Below the pieces are notes generated by a model. The model was not told where the DNA came from, did no database searches, and worked only from the letters and a program-made list of their open reading frames with translations. A stretch of DNA of 26,986 nt, from the NCBI GenBank assembly GCA_900208305.1, contig OAPG01000037.1, positions 1-26,986 of the forward strand, read 5' to 3'. Below, piece by piece: positions 1 through 16,301 of this stretch. The stretch is from Melanopsichium pennsylvanicum (lineage: Eukaryota; Basidiomycota; Ustilaginomycetes; Ustilaginales). The position numbers and the translations under genes are program-made. Numbering within the stretch: position 1 is the stretch's first letter; each line of letters begins with the position of its first letter.

Positions 1-685
1 ATGATATACTCCACAGATTTCGGAACACTGTCCGTAGAATACACCTTCTCGCTCAATTAGAACTGATGTTTGGTTTAGTCGTCCGGGCACAGCATCAATT
101 TTAAGTCCTAGAGATGGAACGGCAAAATCATGAATTACATCTGCTCCTGTAACAATAAACCGGATATGTGTATCGATCGGCACTACAATCGGTTATCTAC
201 TTCTAGTAGTCGAAGCTGTCCGTCTTCCAGATCTGTTTCTGGAACCATATATGAGTCGAATTCGATACTTTCTCCGTCCTCATTAATGAAGTCAGAATAT
301 TCTGCACTCCAGTACCATTGGTGTCCAGCTACTTTAACTGTCATAGAAGGACTAATTACTTCATCATAAGGTAAAGTAGTTTAAAACTAGGGAAAGCAAT
401 AGCAATAAGTCTAGAGCTGGTGTAATTGTCCAAATTAGCTCAATTAGAGTTCGTGGTTAGCATATTTGTATACTAGTTGTGATTTATTACTATTAAAGTT
501 AACAATAACTGATGATAGTACCCATAGTACTCCAAAACAAATAATTACTAGATAAAAGAAGATTGAATCGTGTAGTTCTGTAATACCTTCATGTGTTGGT
601 GATGCTCCATCTTGGAATCCTAGTTGCCAAGGTTGTGGTGCATCATTAAAATTGCTGTACTAGCAAATGGAAATAGATTAAACAT
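1..685 (-). CDS. cox2: cytochrome c oxidase subunit 2, 3' end beyond window, five 1-nt frameshifts
   Basis: Subunit 2 of complex IV in the inner mitochondrial membrane; its C-terminal domain carries the CuA site. Read on the minus strand from the ATG at 683-685, the pieces give MFNLFPFAS, then [16 protein letters not shown], the first membrane helix, [12 protein letters not shown], and finally [11 protein letters not shown], which holds the CuA cysteines. The last part of the protein lies outside the window. The frame shifts five times, near 648, 452, 409, 370 and 192. In each case adding one base restores the conserved protein (for example NHGTLIELIW and LLYLMDEVIS). All five are apparent single-base losses and the rest is well conserved. 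That points to sequencing error at a low-coverage contig end rather than real decay, though I cannot exclude a pseudogene. Confidence 0.9.
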
Positions 686-883
686 TTTTTATATTTATTT
701 ATATTATAATAGCTTTGCTAACCCTACTTCTTAACTTAATAATTATCAATAATTATAGTAAGAAAATAGTATTAAATCCTCTTTTATTTAATAACTTTAT
801 TACTATTAATATATTACTATTTATATACTGTATATAAAGCAGCACTTTTATTTTGACTACTCCCCATTAGAATAAAAAACATC

Positions 884-896
884 AAATCGTAGATTT
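884..896. repeat. short hairpin, C-GTA-G loop
   Basis: Five-base stem AAATC/GATTT around the loop GTA. Same tip as 10224-10234 and, in reverse orientation, 6028-6040. Confidence 0.6.
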
Positions 897-1181
897 TATT
901 TTATTACAAAGTAGGTTTTTATAACATAATTAGTCATGCATTTATAAAAAAGACGTAATATTAAGAAAGAGAAAATTACACCCAGTAACCAATTTTAAAG
1001 TGAAAGCAGCACGTTAAATAAAAAGGAAATTACTCCTTTCCTATAAGATTATATAAAGAAAAAGGCTATAATTTAATAATAGCCACTATAAATAGAAATA
1101 ATGTTTACTTATTTTAAAATAGATACAGTTTATATTTAATAGAGTAATATAAAAATATTACATTTACATTACTTCTGGTTA

Positions 1182-1198
1182 TAAAATCGAAGATTTTA
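1182..1198. repeat. short hairpin, C-GAA-G loop
   Basis: Perfect seven-base stem TAAAATC/GATTTTA with loop GAA. Related copies lie at 6381-6397 (closing pair mismatched) and near 6592-6610 (loop GGAA). Confidence 0.65.
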
Positions 1199-1323
1199 GT
1201 CGGTAAAAAAAAGTAATATTTAATAGCCCTGCTAACAGTTATAAATTGAATTATTTAATCCATCTTTTGTCATATGTATTGCCCTGATAAATAGTATAGC
1301 AGTTGCCCTATTAAATTGAAAGG

Positions 1324-1334
1324 GCGCTACGCGC
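1324..1334. repeat. GC-rich hairpin, loop GTA on minus strand
   Basis: Stem GCGC/GCGC around TAC on the plus strand (GTA on the minus). The core CGCTACGCG recurs at 5934-5942. It is a GC island in very AT-rich DNA. Confidence 0.6.
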
Positions 1335-1405
1335 GCCTATCCAATTAAAATATCCTATTTTAATTGGGCAGCAGATAACTGGTTATAAATTAATTAATTT
1401 AATTT

Positions 1406-1475
1406 AAGAATTAGAGGAATCGAACCTCTGTCCCCGATGTGTAAGATCGATGCTAAACCACTCAGCTAAATCCTT
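1406..1475 (-). tRNA. trnV(uac): tRNA-Val(UAC)
   Basis: Complete cloverleaf on the minus strand: seven-pair acceptor AAGGATT/AATTCTT with one G-T pair, a D arm with a GCT/AGC stem and GTGG in the loop, anticodon stem TCGAT/ATCGG, loop CTTACAC giving anticodon UAC, four-base variable region GGAC, and T arm AGAGG/CCTCT with loop TTCGATT. CCA is not encoded. It lies between the displaced atp6 3' fragment and cox2. Confidence 0.92.
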
Positions 1476-1794
1476 AGATGTATGTATACCTATATATATA
1501 TATGTATACAGCTTTAATAAAAGTATAGAAATAGGATAACCATAAACACTTTGAATTTATAATACGGGATGCCAGTAACTTTAGTAGATATATGATTAAT
1601 AGTGCTATTAAAAAATATACAAAAAGAGAAGATTTTAGAATGGCTACTTTAAATCTTCTATTTATAGAAGCGCTGGGTGCAAATAAAATTATAGTTAATG
1701 GGGGTAAGAGAAAAACGGGTTATAAAAATCGAATATTTTTATTCCGCAAGAGCATTTAACTGGTTAAATTTAGTAGGACTGAAAATGAAGTTAT
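1476..1794. other. spacer between atp6 3' fragment and trnV
   Basis: Begins with an inverted-repeat-bounded TA tract (GTATAC ends, 1484-1509) next to the 5' end of trnV; a similar palindrome (15755-15774) sits beside trnS. A 55-codon plus-strand ORF (1592-1759) has no recognisable match and may be chance. Nothing else is supported. Confidence 0.45.
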
Positions 1795-1992
1795 TTAGTG
1801 TAGATCAATAGTATCTTTAAGGTATGATGCTGTTAGAATACAGAATACGTAAGCTTGGATAAATGAAACTGCAATTTCTAGTCCAATTAGTGGGATAAAG
1901 AGACTGAATGGGATTAGAGTAATAACTGCTGTAATAGCTCCTGATGTAAACATTGGTGCTAGGAATCCTGAAAGGATTTTTAGTAGTGTGTG
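1795..1992 (-). pseudogene. atp6: displaced second copy of the atp6 3' end
   Basis: Read on the minus strand this gives the last 65 codons of an ATP synthase subunit 6, from HTLLKILSGFLAP to SYLKDTIDLH and a TAA stop. It lacks the rest of the gene and has no start. It aligns with the C-terminus of the full atp6 at 4885-5649 but differs in the middle, where GAITAVITLIPFSLFIP replaces a TFIVSVLTVLPFIIFTG-like segment. Flanking blocks are nearly identical in DNA, including 20 identical bases at the KILSGF codons. By analogy with mobile ORFs known in Allomyces atp6 and mycorrhizal fungal mtDNA, this is probably the host's original 3' end, pushed downstream when an endonuclease element brought its own replacement. 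The reverse history is possible. Confidence 0.85.
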
Positions 1993-3797
1993 CTTATTAT
2001 TTTACCATTAAGCATAGGATCTACTTCACGGTTCCAGAATTTTTGATAATCGTCAGTTTGCTTTTGTTCTACTTCGTATGATTCAAGTGGAACAATAAAC
2101 CAAATTTATTTATATGGTTTACCCGAATCTACATATTTCTGCTTCCAGTTGTGTGAATTTCTAAACACATCAAAGTATCGTAGAATATCAGCTAGAGAGG
2201 AGAAGTTTTTATGTAGAATTTTTTGATTTGTTCCAGTGTCAAGTTTGAGTAGTTGGTAAGGATTAGATAGTGTCTTAGGGGGTTTTTTTGCAATATAAAA
2301 TTTTTGTGTTGAAAATTATCCAGTACCTGATAGTTCGTAACATTTGTTGATATATCTTCTTATTTTTTTGGAGTCAGTATAACCAATATATTTAGCAGCT
2401 TCTTGAGAATTAGTAAACTCAGGACCTACTTGATTTAGAGTAGTACTGTCAATTAGAATATATTTTCCAGTAGGGATACAATTAACATCAAAATAGTCTG
2501 GATAAATTAGCCCATAATCTTTGTTTCGAGAGGAAAGAGTTCCAGAAGGTCGTACTGATTCATCTTGGAAAATTGTAACTGATTTATCCATTGCAGGTGC
2601 TGTAATATAATGAGTTGGTGTGATATTTACATTTCTTGTAAAAGTTCTAGTATTAATACCTGTTGCGGCCTCTTTGTGAATAAAAAAAGGAACGTTACCT
2701 TCTTGATCGATAAGTTTAGTTTTATAACTTGTTATACCAAATTTATCTTGGAAAGCTGTAGAGGACCAATTCATATAATCAAAAATAACACCTTGGCTAG
2801 AATACCAAGAAGGAAGATTATAAGCATGAATTGACTGTTCAACCAGACGAACACGGTGTTTGCTATAGTGTGCTAGAATATTTGAATAGATGGGCATGTC
2901 TGAAGTAGGGATACTATATTTGGATATATAATCTTTAAAAAGATTACTAGTAGTATATAGAACACCCCATTTTAGATTGGAGATACCACCAATTCTTGCA
3001 ACATTACGTGCAAAAGATACATCCTCTCTAGGAAGACCCTTAATAAAACGATCCACATTTTTGTAATAGTTTTCCATTCTATTTTCAATATTAATACTAG
3101 ATCCGACATTTACTAGACAATTTTCCATAGTAGTGAAAGAGTATACTACAGATTTATTCTTAAAATCTGCAAACAGCTTACGATCAAGAACGTTATCCAG
3201 ATTCGATAGCTTCGTATAATTACAAATAGAATTTGGTTCGATAGATGACTTTAGAATACCAGTATTGTCAGAAGGTTTAATAAGAATGTCATAACAATTT
3301 TCAATAAGGTAATCGGCTAGATGAATATTATTTTTTTTACAAAAATATAGCATTCTATTTAGTGTTTCTCTACTTTTATCTACATTCTTATAATTATACC
3401 AAGGAATATAAGATTCATTAGTAATAATTGCAGTTTTATTACTAATACCCATACCATTTTCATCTTCTTGACAGTAAATAGTTTTAAGAAAAGAAAACGG
3501 AGAATTAGGAAAATAATTGAAAAAAGAAAAATCATTGGAAAAAATAGATGCATAATTATATAAATTATTTACTACCCATTCTTCTTTAAAAATAATCCAA
3601 ACAAAAAGTCTAGTAATAAGAAATAGATAAAAAGGATTACACAGCATGAAGATTATAGAGATTTTCATTAGATATGTACCATACATCATTTTATATTGCG
3701 CTATTTTTGCACAAAATACAAAAAGAATTACAAAAATAAAAGTAATAACTGGAATTAGAGCATTTTTCATCACTAAAGTAGGTATAGTTAACATCAC
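1980..3797 (-). CDS. GIY-YIG-like homing endonuclease ORF of the atp6 element
   Basis: The open part (2316-3797) encodes 493 residues. Two hydrophobic segments (about residues 12-33 and 45-70) precede a degenerate GIY-YIG domain: VVYSFTTMENCLVNVGSS, an Arg in ENRMENYY, and a Glu/Asn pair in VEQSIHAYNLP. The usual YIG/YVG is NVG here. The C-terminal part has repeat-like modules typical of DNA-binding regions of such enzymes. The same frame continues past the TAA at 2316-2318 and another TAA at 2106-2108 to 1980, through coding-like sequence (SLADILRYF, DSGKPYK, IWFIVPLESYEVE), and runs 13 bases into the atp6 fragment. So either two nonsense changes truncate an originally ~605-residue protein or these are sequence errors. 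About ten of its seventeen Arg codons are AGA, unlike the core genes. Predicted role: a double-strand nuclease that spreads the atp6 3' replacement. Confidence 0.75.
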
Positions 3798-4098
3798 TTT
3801 TCATAGAATATACATAAGAAGTATAAACATTAAAGAATCCCTAAACCATGAAACCAAATAGATGAAAATAATATACTACTAGAAGTACTATAATAGTAAT
3901 ATTTGAAATGATTCTAGTAATACTACTTGAGAAAAATTTGTTAGTCATTTCAAAATAAATAATTAAGTTCATAGTACATATTGTAACTATTATGTAGACA
4001 TTAAAATTGCATAGTTAATTTGATAATTCTAGAGATTTCTTTTTCTTCACTAACTTTTAAGCTCAAATTGGTAAAAACTTTTGTATAAGAATAGATAA
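3798..4098. other. spacer inside the atp6 element
   Basis: About 300 AT-rich bases between the endonuclease start and trnR(UCU). I see no ORF of note and no repeat. Confidence 0.5.
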
Positions 4099-4169
4099 GG
4101 AGATATAACTTAAAGGTAGAGTAGTTCGCTTCTAATGAATTTGTATTGGTTCGATTCCATTTATCTTAT
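4099..4169 (+). tRNA. trnR(ucu): tRNA-Arg(UCU), carried within the atp6 element
   Basis: Plus-strand cloverleaf: acceptor GGAGATA/TATCTTA (first pair mismatched), D arm ACTT/GAGT with loop AAAGGTA containing GG, anticodon stem GTTCG/TGAAT, loop CTTCTAA giving anticodon UCU with A37, four-base variable region, and T arm ATTGG/CCATT (one mismatch) with loop TTCGATT. It would read AGA/AGG. It is the only gene on the plus strand outside the palindrome copy, and it lies between the full atp6 and the displaced atp6 3' end, so it appears to be part of the inserted segment. Confidence 0.8.
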
Positions 4170-4182
4170 TTTTAATTTCTTT

Positions 4183-4199
4183 TTCTGCGCTGGCGCGAC
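4183..4199 (+). repeat. GC-rich dispersed repeat (TTCTGCGCTGGCGCGAC)
   Basis: These 17 bases recur exactly at 9940-9956, and their 14-base core recurs inverted at 16258-16273. The core GCGCTGGCGC is a near-palindrome. It sits just after the 3' end of trnR. Confidence 0.65.
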
Positions 4200-4270
4200 T
4201 AAAAAATCGAATAAGATTTTACAAGGGGTTTCTATTTACTATGATTACTACTATTAAAAATTAGGATAAC

Positions 4271-4801
4271 TCAGATAAAATAAATTAGGATAACTTGAAT
4301 TGAATCTCTCATATCGTTAAATGGCAGATTTCGTAGGTTGGTGTGTGAATACGGAAGAATATAAATATTTCCACCATGTTTTTTACACATATCCATAATT
4401 TTATGTGTTGCAGGTTCTTTTTTTAATAGGTATTTATAACATGTTCTAGAAATGTGTGTTGTAAATTCTGAGTGATAAATGGATGCTTTTTTATCACTTC
4501 CTATTGGCACAATAATTATAAAACCTGACGTAGTTTTACTAGTATTACGATTAGGTTTACCATACTTTTCTATTACTTTCTTCATTTTATTCTTTTCTTT
4601 CTTATCTCAAGGAAATTTAATGACCTCAATTTGTTTCAGGTCTTCAAAAATAAATCGGTAGAGAATCGAAATAAATTTGTGAGGGCTAATTGAAGTATCA
4701 AAGTTACTACTAATACTAGTAAAAATTTGCATCAGATTAGTATAAGTATAAAAGATGGACACATTTTTGAATACTGTACCGCAGGAAAGGGGAGTATCCA
4801 A
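4271..4801 (-). CDS. orphan ORF of unknown function in the atp6 element
   Basis: I do not recognise this protein. With TGA read as Trp (codon at 4607-4609, context KFPWDKK) two adjacent ORFs form one frame of about 176 codons. An in-frame TAA lies just upstream. The frame starts with TTG at 4801; the first ATG is at 4730-4732, giving about 153 residues. The middle is rich in Lys and Asn, followed by FIIIVPIGSDKKASIYHS and MCKKHGGNIYILPYSHTN. No LAGLIDADG or GIY-YIG motif is visible. It begins about 80 bases downstream of the atp6 stop, on the same strand, inside the segment bounded by the two atp6 3' ends. Two of its five Arg codons are AGA, a feature shared with the adjacent endonuclease but not with core genes. 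It may be a cargo gene or a fragment of a larger element or plasmid gene. Confidence 0.5.
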
Positions 4802-4884
4802 TTAATCTTTTTTAGAAAAGATTCATTAGCAACTAGCACTTTAGTTACTAGAATTATTGAAACTTTAGTAAAACCTCTACTCAT

Positions 4885-5649
4885 TTAATGTAGATCAATA
4901 GCATCTTTAAGATATGAACATGTTAGAACACAGAATACGTAAGCTTGAATAAATGAAACTGCAATTTCTAGTCCAATAATACCAGTAAAAATGATAAATG
5001 GTAGTACAGTCAGTACTGAAACAATAAAAGTAGAAGTAAATAGAGGAGCCAGGAATCCTGAAAGGATTTTCATTAGAACGTGTCCTGCTGTAACGTTAGC
5101 AAATAGCCGAACTCCAAGTGAGAAAGCTCGTGCTAGATATGAAATCAGCTCAATAGGTACTAGTAGAGGTACTAGTCCTAGAGGTGTACCTGAAGGAACA
5201 AAGAATGAGAAGAAGTGTACTTTGTGTAGTCGTAGACCAAGAATTGTAACTCCAATAAAGATTGTCATACTTAGACCAATACTTACCATAATTGATGTAG
5301 CTACTGTAAATCCATATGGTACGTTACCACTTAGATTAGCAATTAGGATAAAGAAGAATAGTGAGTAGATAAATGGAAGGTACATCTCGTTAGCAGCACC
5401 AATTTGTGATTTAACTAGTCCGTGTACTGAAGCAAAACTACTTTCTAGTGCAATACTCCATCGACTTGGAATTAGTTGGTGGTTGTTACTTCCCATAATA
5501 TGAAGTGATAGTACTAGATATACAGTTAGAATTGTATATAGTCCTAGATTTGTTAGACTTAGATTAACGTATCCAAGTACAGGTAGATTTAGAGAAATAA
5601 GACTAGTTACTTCAAATTGCTCTAGTGGTGAATGAATTAGGAATGCCAT
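4885..5649 (-). CDS. atp6: ATP synthase F0 subunit a (subunit 6)
   Basis: Complete 254-residue membrane subunit of the F0 proton channel. It starts at ATG 5647-5649 with the typical fungal opening MAFLIHSPLEQFEV and ends in SYLKDAIDLH and TAA. Several hydrophobic helices are visible. The conserved fourth-helix region ARAFSLGVRLFANVTAGH contains the essential arginine of the proton path, and KILSGFLAP and IGLEIAVSFIQAYVF follow. All Arg codons are CGN and all Trp codons TGG. It lies downstream of atp8 on the same strand, with about 500 bases between. A second diverged copy of its last 65 codons lies 3 kb downstream (1795-1992), beyond an endonuclease ORF. The C-terminus of this gene may therefore be a replacement brought by a mobile element. 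Confidence 0.97.
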   Translation of the reverse strand: MAFLIHSPLEQFEVTSLISLNLPVLGYVNLSLTNLGLYTILTVYLVLSLHIMGSNNHQLIPSRWSIALESSFASVHGLVKSQIGAANEMYLPFIYSLFFFILIANLSGNVPYGFTVATSIMVSIGLSMTIFIGVTILGLRLHKVHFFSFFVPSGTPLGLVPLLVPIELISYLARAFSLGVRLFANVTAGHVLMKILSGFLAPLFTSTFIVSVLTVLPFIIFTGIIGLEIAVSFIQAYVFCVLTCSYLKDAIDLH

Positions 5650-5772
5650 TGCATAAAATAATATTAATTGGATTGTTACTTAATGTTTTTTTAATAGTTG
5701 CTACACCCCTATAAATTAAATGCTAGCTAGCAACACTGATAACAAAATAGATCCTTTTTCATTTTTAGCGCA

Positions 5773-5800
5773 ATAAATTTTGCGCTTGCGCTGCGCTTGC
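5773..5800. repeat. GC cluster with repeated TGCGCTTGCGC
   Basis: Two adjacent copies of TGCGCTTGCGC followed by GCGGGG. Each copy is a GCGC-TT-GCGC inverted repeat. It resembles the mobile GC clusters of fungal mtDNA. Confidence 0.6.
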
Positions 5801-6000
5801 GCGCGGGGTTCAATTTGAAATAATGTTAAAGCTTTCTTCTTTCCTATAAAATAGTATAAAATGCCACCGCCGATTTTTCTGTTTTATAGACCGCATATTC
5901 TATTTAGCTATCGGCTGACACTCTAAAAGAATCCGCTACGCGCTATATTTATATTTATTTACTAAAAGGAGGCTGTCTATTTTTATCACACCCTTATAAA

Positions 6001-6036
6001 ATAAAATCGAAAATAAAATCGAAAATAAAATCTACG
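6001..6036. repeat. 12-base tandem repeat
   Basis: The unit ATAAAATCGAAA occurs twice and is followed by a diverged third copy that merges into the AAATC-TAC-GATTT hairpin. It seems derived from the same AAAATCGAA core as the dispersed hairpins. Confidence 0.6.
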
Positions 6037-6040
6037 ATTT
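6028..6040. repeat. short hairpin, GTA loop on minus strand
   Basis: Stem AAATC/GATTT around TAC on the plus strand, the reverse loop orientation of the copy at 884-896. Confidence 0.6.
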
Positions 6041-6059
6041 CTTTTTAAGAGTGAGTGTG

Positions 6060-6080
6060 CTGGCGCTGCGCTGGCGCTGC
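6060..6080. repeat. GC cluster with repeated TGGCGCTGCGC
   Basis: Overlapping repeats of GGCGCTGCGCT upstream of atp6, related to the GCGCTGGCGC elements at 4183, 9940 and 16258. Confidence 0.55.
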
Positions 6081-6147
6081 TATAAAAATATAGGAGATAT
6101 TTTAGTGGGGGGGAAAAGATCGTAAAAGTAATAACGATCTTCTTTAA

Positions 6148-6294
6148 TTAAAGTTTAGTAATGTACATTCGTGAAACAAATAGTTCTACAAAAGCTGGTA
6201 GGATGTATTTAGAAAATACAAATAGTAGTACAAATAGTCCTAGGAATGCAAATGAGATTTGATTTACGAAGTAAAAAGGTAGTAGTTGAGGCAT
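6148..6294 (-). CDS. atp8: ATP synthase F0 subunit 8
   Basis: A 48-codon gene. It opens with [12 protein letters not shown], the hallmark of fungal Atp8, continues through one hydrophobic helix (about residues 13-35), and closes with the basic segment [10 protein letters not shown] and TAA. The length matches the yeast subunit (48 residues). It is part of the F0 stator next to subunit 6, in the inner mitochondrial membrane. The start at 6292-6294 is fixed by the MPQL signature. It lies between cox1 and atp6 on the same strand, a cox1-atp8-atp6 order common in fungi, and is probably cotranscribed with them. Confidence 0.96.
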
Positions 6295-6728
6295 TATTTA
6301 TCAATCAATAAAATAGTTACAAACTAGTAGACTATAGCCTTGTAATATATATATAATCGTTTTCTATTATATAGCAGCTATAAAATAGAAGATTTTAGTA
6401 GCCGGATTTAATTAATAATACGGGCTTAGTCTCTACTGGAACTGTTACTACTATTTAAGCCTAAAAATGGGGCTTTCTTTTTCCAGTTTTTCTTTTTATA
6501 AAAAGGAACAATAAAATTGATTCCCTCATAAATTTTCTAACCGTTAGAAAAAGGATAGTATATTTTTCTTAATAATATTTTGTGCTCCGTTAAAAAATCG
6601 GAAGATTTTAGTAGGTCGATTATAGTAATTACTAGAAAATAGAAAACACTAGATAGTTTGTTCCGCTAAGGAGATGGGTAAGAAGGGGAGTGCGTCCCAC
6701 CATGATATTCTATAATTTTATATATAAA
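6295..6728. other. cox1-atp8 spacer
   Basis: No ORF of note. It contains two relatives of the AAAATC-GAA-GATTTT hairpin: 6381-6397, with a mismatched closing pair, and about 6592-6610, with loop GGAA. No terminator or promoter is recognised. Confidence 0.5.
6381..6397. repeat. diverged GAA-loop hairpin
   Basis: TAAAATA/GATTTTA stem around GAA. It matches 1182-1198 except for one base at the loop closing pair, as expected of an ageing copy. Confidence 0.5.
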
Positions 6729-15618
<8,890 letters not shown>

Positions 15619-15754
15619 TTAATCCTTCTAGTCTATTCACTTTTTTAGTACCAATCTTTTTATTTATAGTGTTAATTATTTTTTACTCTTTAATTATAAG
15701 TTAACATCCTTTTTTTAGTAGCCAAAAAAGTATTCCGTATTTACTTAATTTTGG

Positions 15755-15774
15755 TATACCTATATATAGGTATA
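15755..15774. repeat. perfect 20-base palindrome beside trnS
   Basis: TATACCTATATATAGGTATA lies nine bases past the 3' end of trnS. A related GTATAC-bounded tract lies at 1484-1509 beside trnV. Its role, possibly RNA processing or replication, is unknown. Confidence 0.6.
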
Positions 15775-15782
15775 TAATTACA

Positions 15783-15871
15783 CGGACAAAAGGAGATTCG
15801 AACTCCTAAGGAAGTTTTTTATATTCCAGACAATTAGCAATCGCCTACACCTCGCCAATAGCGGTTTGTCC
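15783..15871 (-). tRNA. trnS(gcu): tRNA-Ser(GCU)
   Basis: Class II tRNA on the minus strand: acceptor GGACAAA/TTTGTCC with G73, D loop containing TTGG, anticodon stem GGCGA/TTGTC, loop TTGCTAA giving GCU, a long variable arm (TGGAA...TTCC), and T arm AGGAG/CTCCT with loop TTCGAAT. It would read AGU/AGC. It lies 180 bases upstream of cox1. Confidence 0.92.
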
Positions 15872-15910
15872 ATAAGTAACCTATATAAAGAAGGTATAAA
15901 AAGAAACTAT

Positions 15911-15950
15911 TTTAATTTAATTTAATTTAATTTAATTTAATTTAATTTAA
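15911..15950. repeat. pentanucleotide microsatellite (TTTAA)8
   Basis: Eight perfect TTTAA units upstream of trnS. The right arm has the same copy number at 20416-20455. Confidence 0.9.
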
Positions 15951-16006
15951 TCCCAGTACGAATAGAATTAATATATTAAAGTAAAGGGGTTAAAAATAAG
16001 TATTAA

Positions 16007-16111
16007 TTAATAAGGACTAATATCGAAAGCAATCAGAAGACTAGGTACTAGGATTAGTAGTGCGATAGCTATAGGAAGCATACCAGTCCAACAGAACGTC
16101 ATAAGCCCATC
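16007..16111 (-). pseudogene. nad1: displaced second copy of the nad1 3' end
   Basis: The last ~34 codons of NADH dehydrogenase subunit 1, DGLMTFCWTGMLPIAIALL to IAFDISPY and TAA, without the rest of the gene. They align with the end of the nad1 copy at 17843-18195. The proteins are nearly identical while the DNA differs at many third positions (for example CTTCTG against CTACTA), so the two ends have separate histories. Placed after the endonuclease and tRNA, this copy is most simply the original nad1 3' end displaced by a mobile element, as for atp6. Confidence 0.87.
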
Positions 16112-16163
16112 TAGATAAATTAATATAATCGTTTATTTACTCTTCAGCAAATTGTAATAATTG

Positions 16164-16235
16164 AATAACTAAAGAGACTCGAACTCTTATCCATACTATC
16201 AGAAGTAGTAGACATTAGCATTATGTTATAGTTAG
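16164..16235 (-). tRNA. trnR(ucu): tRNA-Arg(UCU), carried within the nad1 element
   Basis: Minus-strand cloverleaf: acceptor CTAACTA/TAGTTAT (outer pair mismatched), D stem ACAT/ATGT with a short loop AATGCTA lacking GG, perfect anticodon stem TACTA/TAGTA, loop CTTCTGA giving UCU, five-base variable region, and T arm AAGAG/CTCTT with loop TTCGAGT. The missing D-loop GG and G at position 37 are unusual for an Arg(UCU) tRNA, so it may be weak or decaying. It lies between the nad1 endonuclease remnant and the displaced nad1 3' end, inside the inserted segment. It is not similar enough to the 4099 tRNA to be a recent duplicate. Confidence 0.75.
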
Positions 16236-16257
16236 TTACAGTTTTATAAAAACTAGT

Positions 16258-16273
16258 AGCGCCAGCGCAGAAA
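16258..16273 (-). repeat. GC-rich dispersed repeat, third copy (inverted)
   Basis: Carries the same TTCTGCGCTGGCGC core as 4183-4199 and 9940-9956 on the opposite strand, just upstream of trnR(UCU) in its direction of transcription. The 4183 copy also lies close to a trnR(UCU). Confidence 0.6.
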
Positions 16274-16301
16274 GATCTACAAACCTTAAAAATAGGGGGG
16301 A

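Larger units (their letters stand above)
686..1405. other. AT-rich spacer between trnV and cox2
   Basis: About 720 bases with no convincing ORF. It holds at least three short hairpins with a three-base loop (884-896, 1182-1198, 1324-1334), annotated separately, in otherwise A/T-rich sequence. It should contain the 5' leader of cox2, but I recognise no promoter consensus. Confidence 0.6.
5650..6147. other. atp8-atp6 spacer with GC-rich repeats
   Basis: No ORF of note. It holds a GC cluster built on repeated TGCGCTTGCGC units (about 5773-5800), a small CGCTACGCG hairpin (5934-5942), a 12-base tandem repeat (6001-6036), a hairpin (6028-6040) and another GC cluster with TGGCGCTGCGC repeated (6060-6080). 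These islands contrast sharply with the surrounding A/T. Confidence 0.65.

Noticed and set aside
130..369. 79-codon plus-strand ORF
   Set aside because: It is the antisense of the cox2 coding region and has no recognisable features.
1592..1759. 55-codon plus-strand ORF in the trnV-atp6 fragment spacer
   Set aside because: No similarity I can recognise and no ribosomal or codon signal; kept only as a note in the spacer entry.
2610..2834. 74-codon plus-strand ORF
   Set aside because: Antisense of the atp6-element endonuclease; low-complexity translation.
3646..3861. 71-codon plus-strand hydrophobic ORF
   Set aside because: Antisense of the two membrane helices of the endonuclease N-terminus.
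4991..5368. 125-codon plus-strand ORF
   Set aside because: Lies wholly opposite atp6, whose protein is clearly conserved.
5773..6080. CRISPR-like or tandem regulatory array
   Set aside because: Repeats are short and directly abutting, with no regular spacers; better explained as mitochondrial GC clusters.
15911..15950. Possible origin of replication at the TTTAA tandem array
   Set aside because: A simple microsatellite with no accompanying GC-cluster origin motif.
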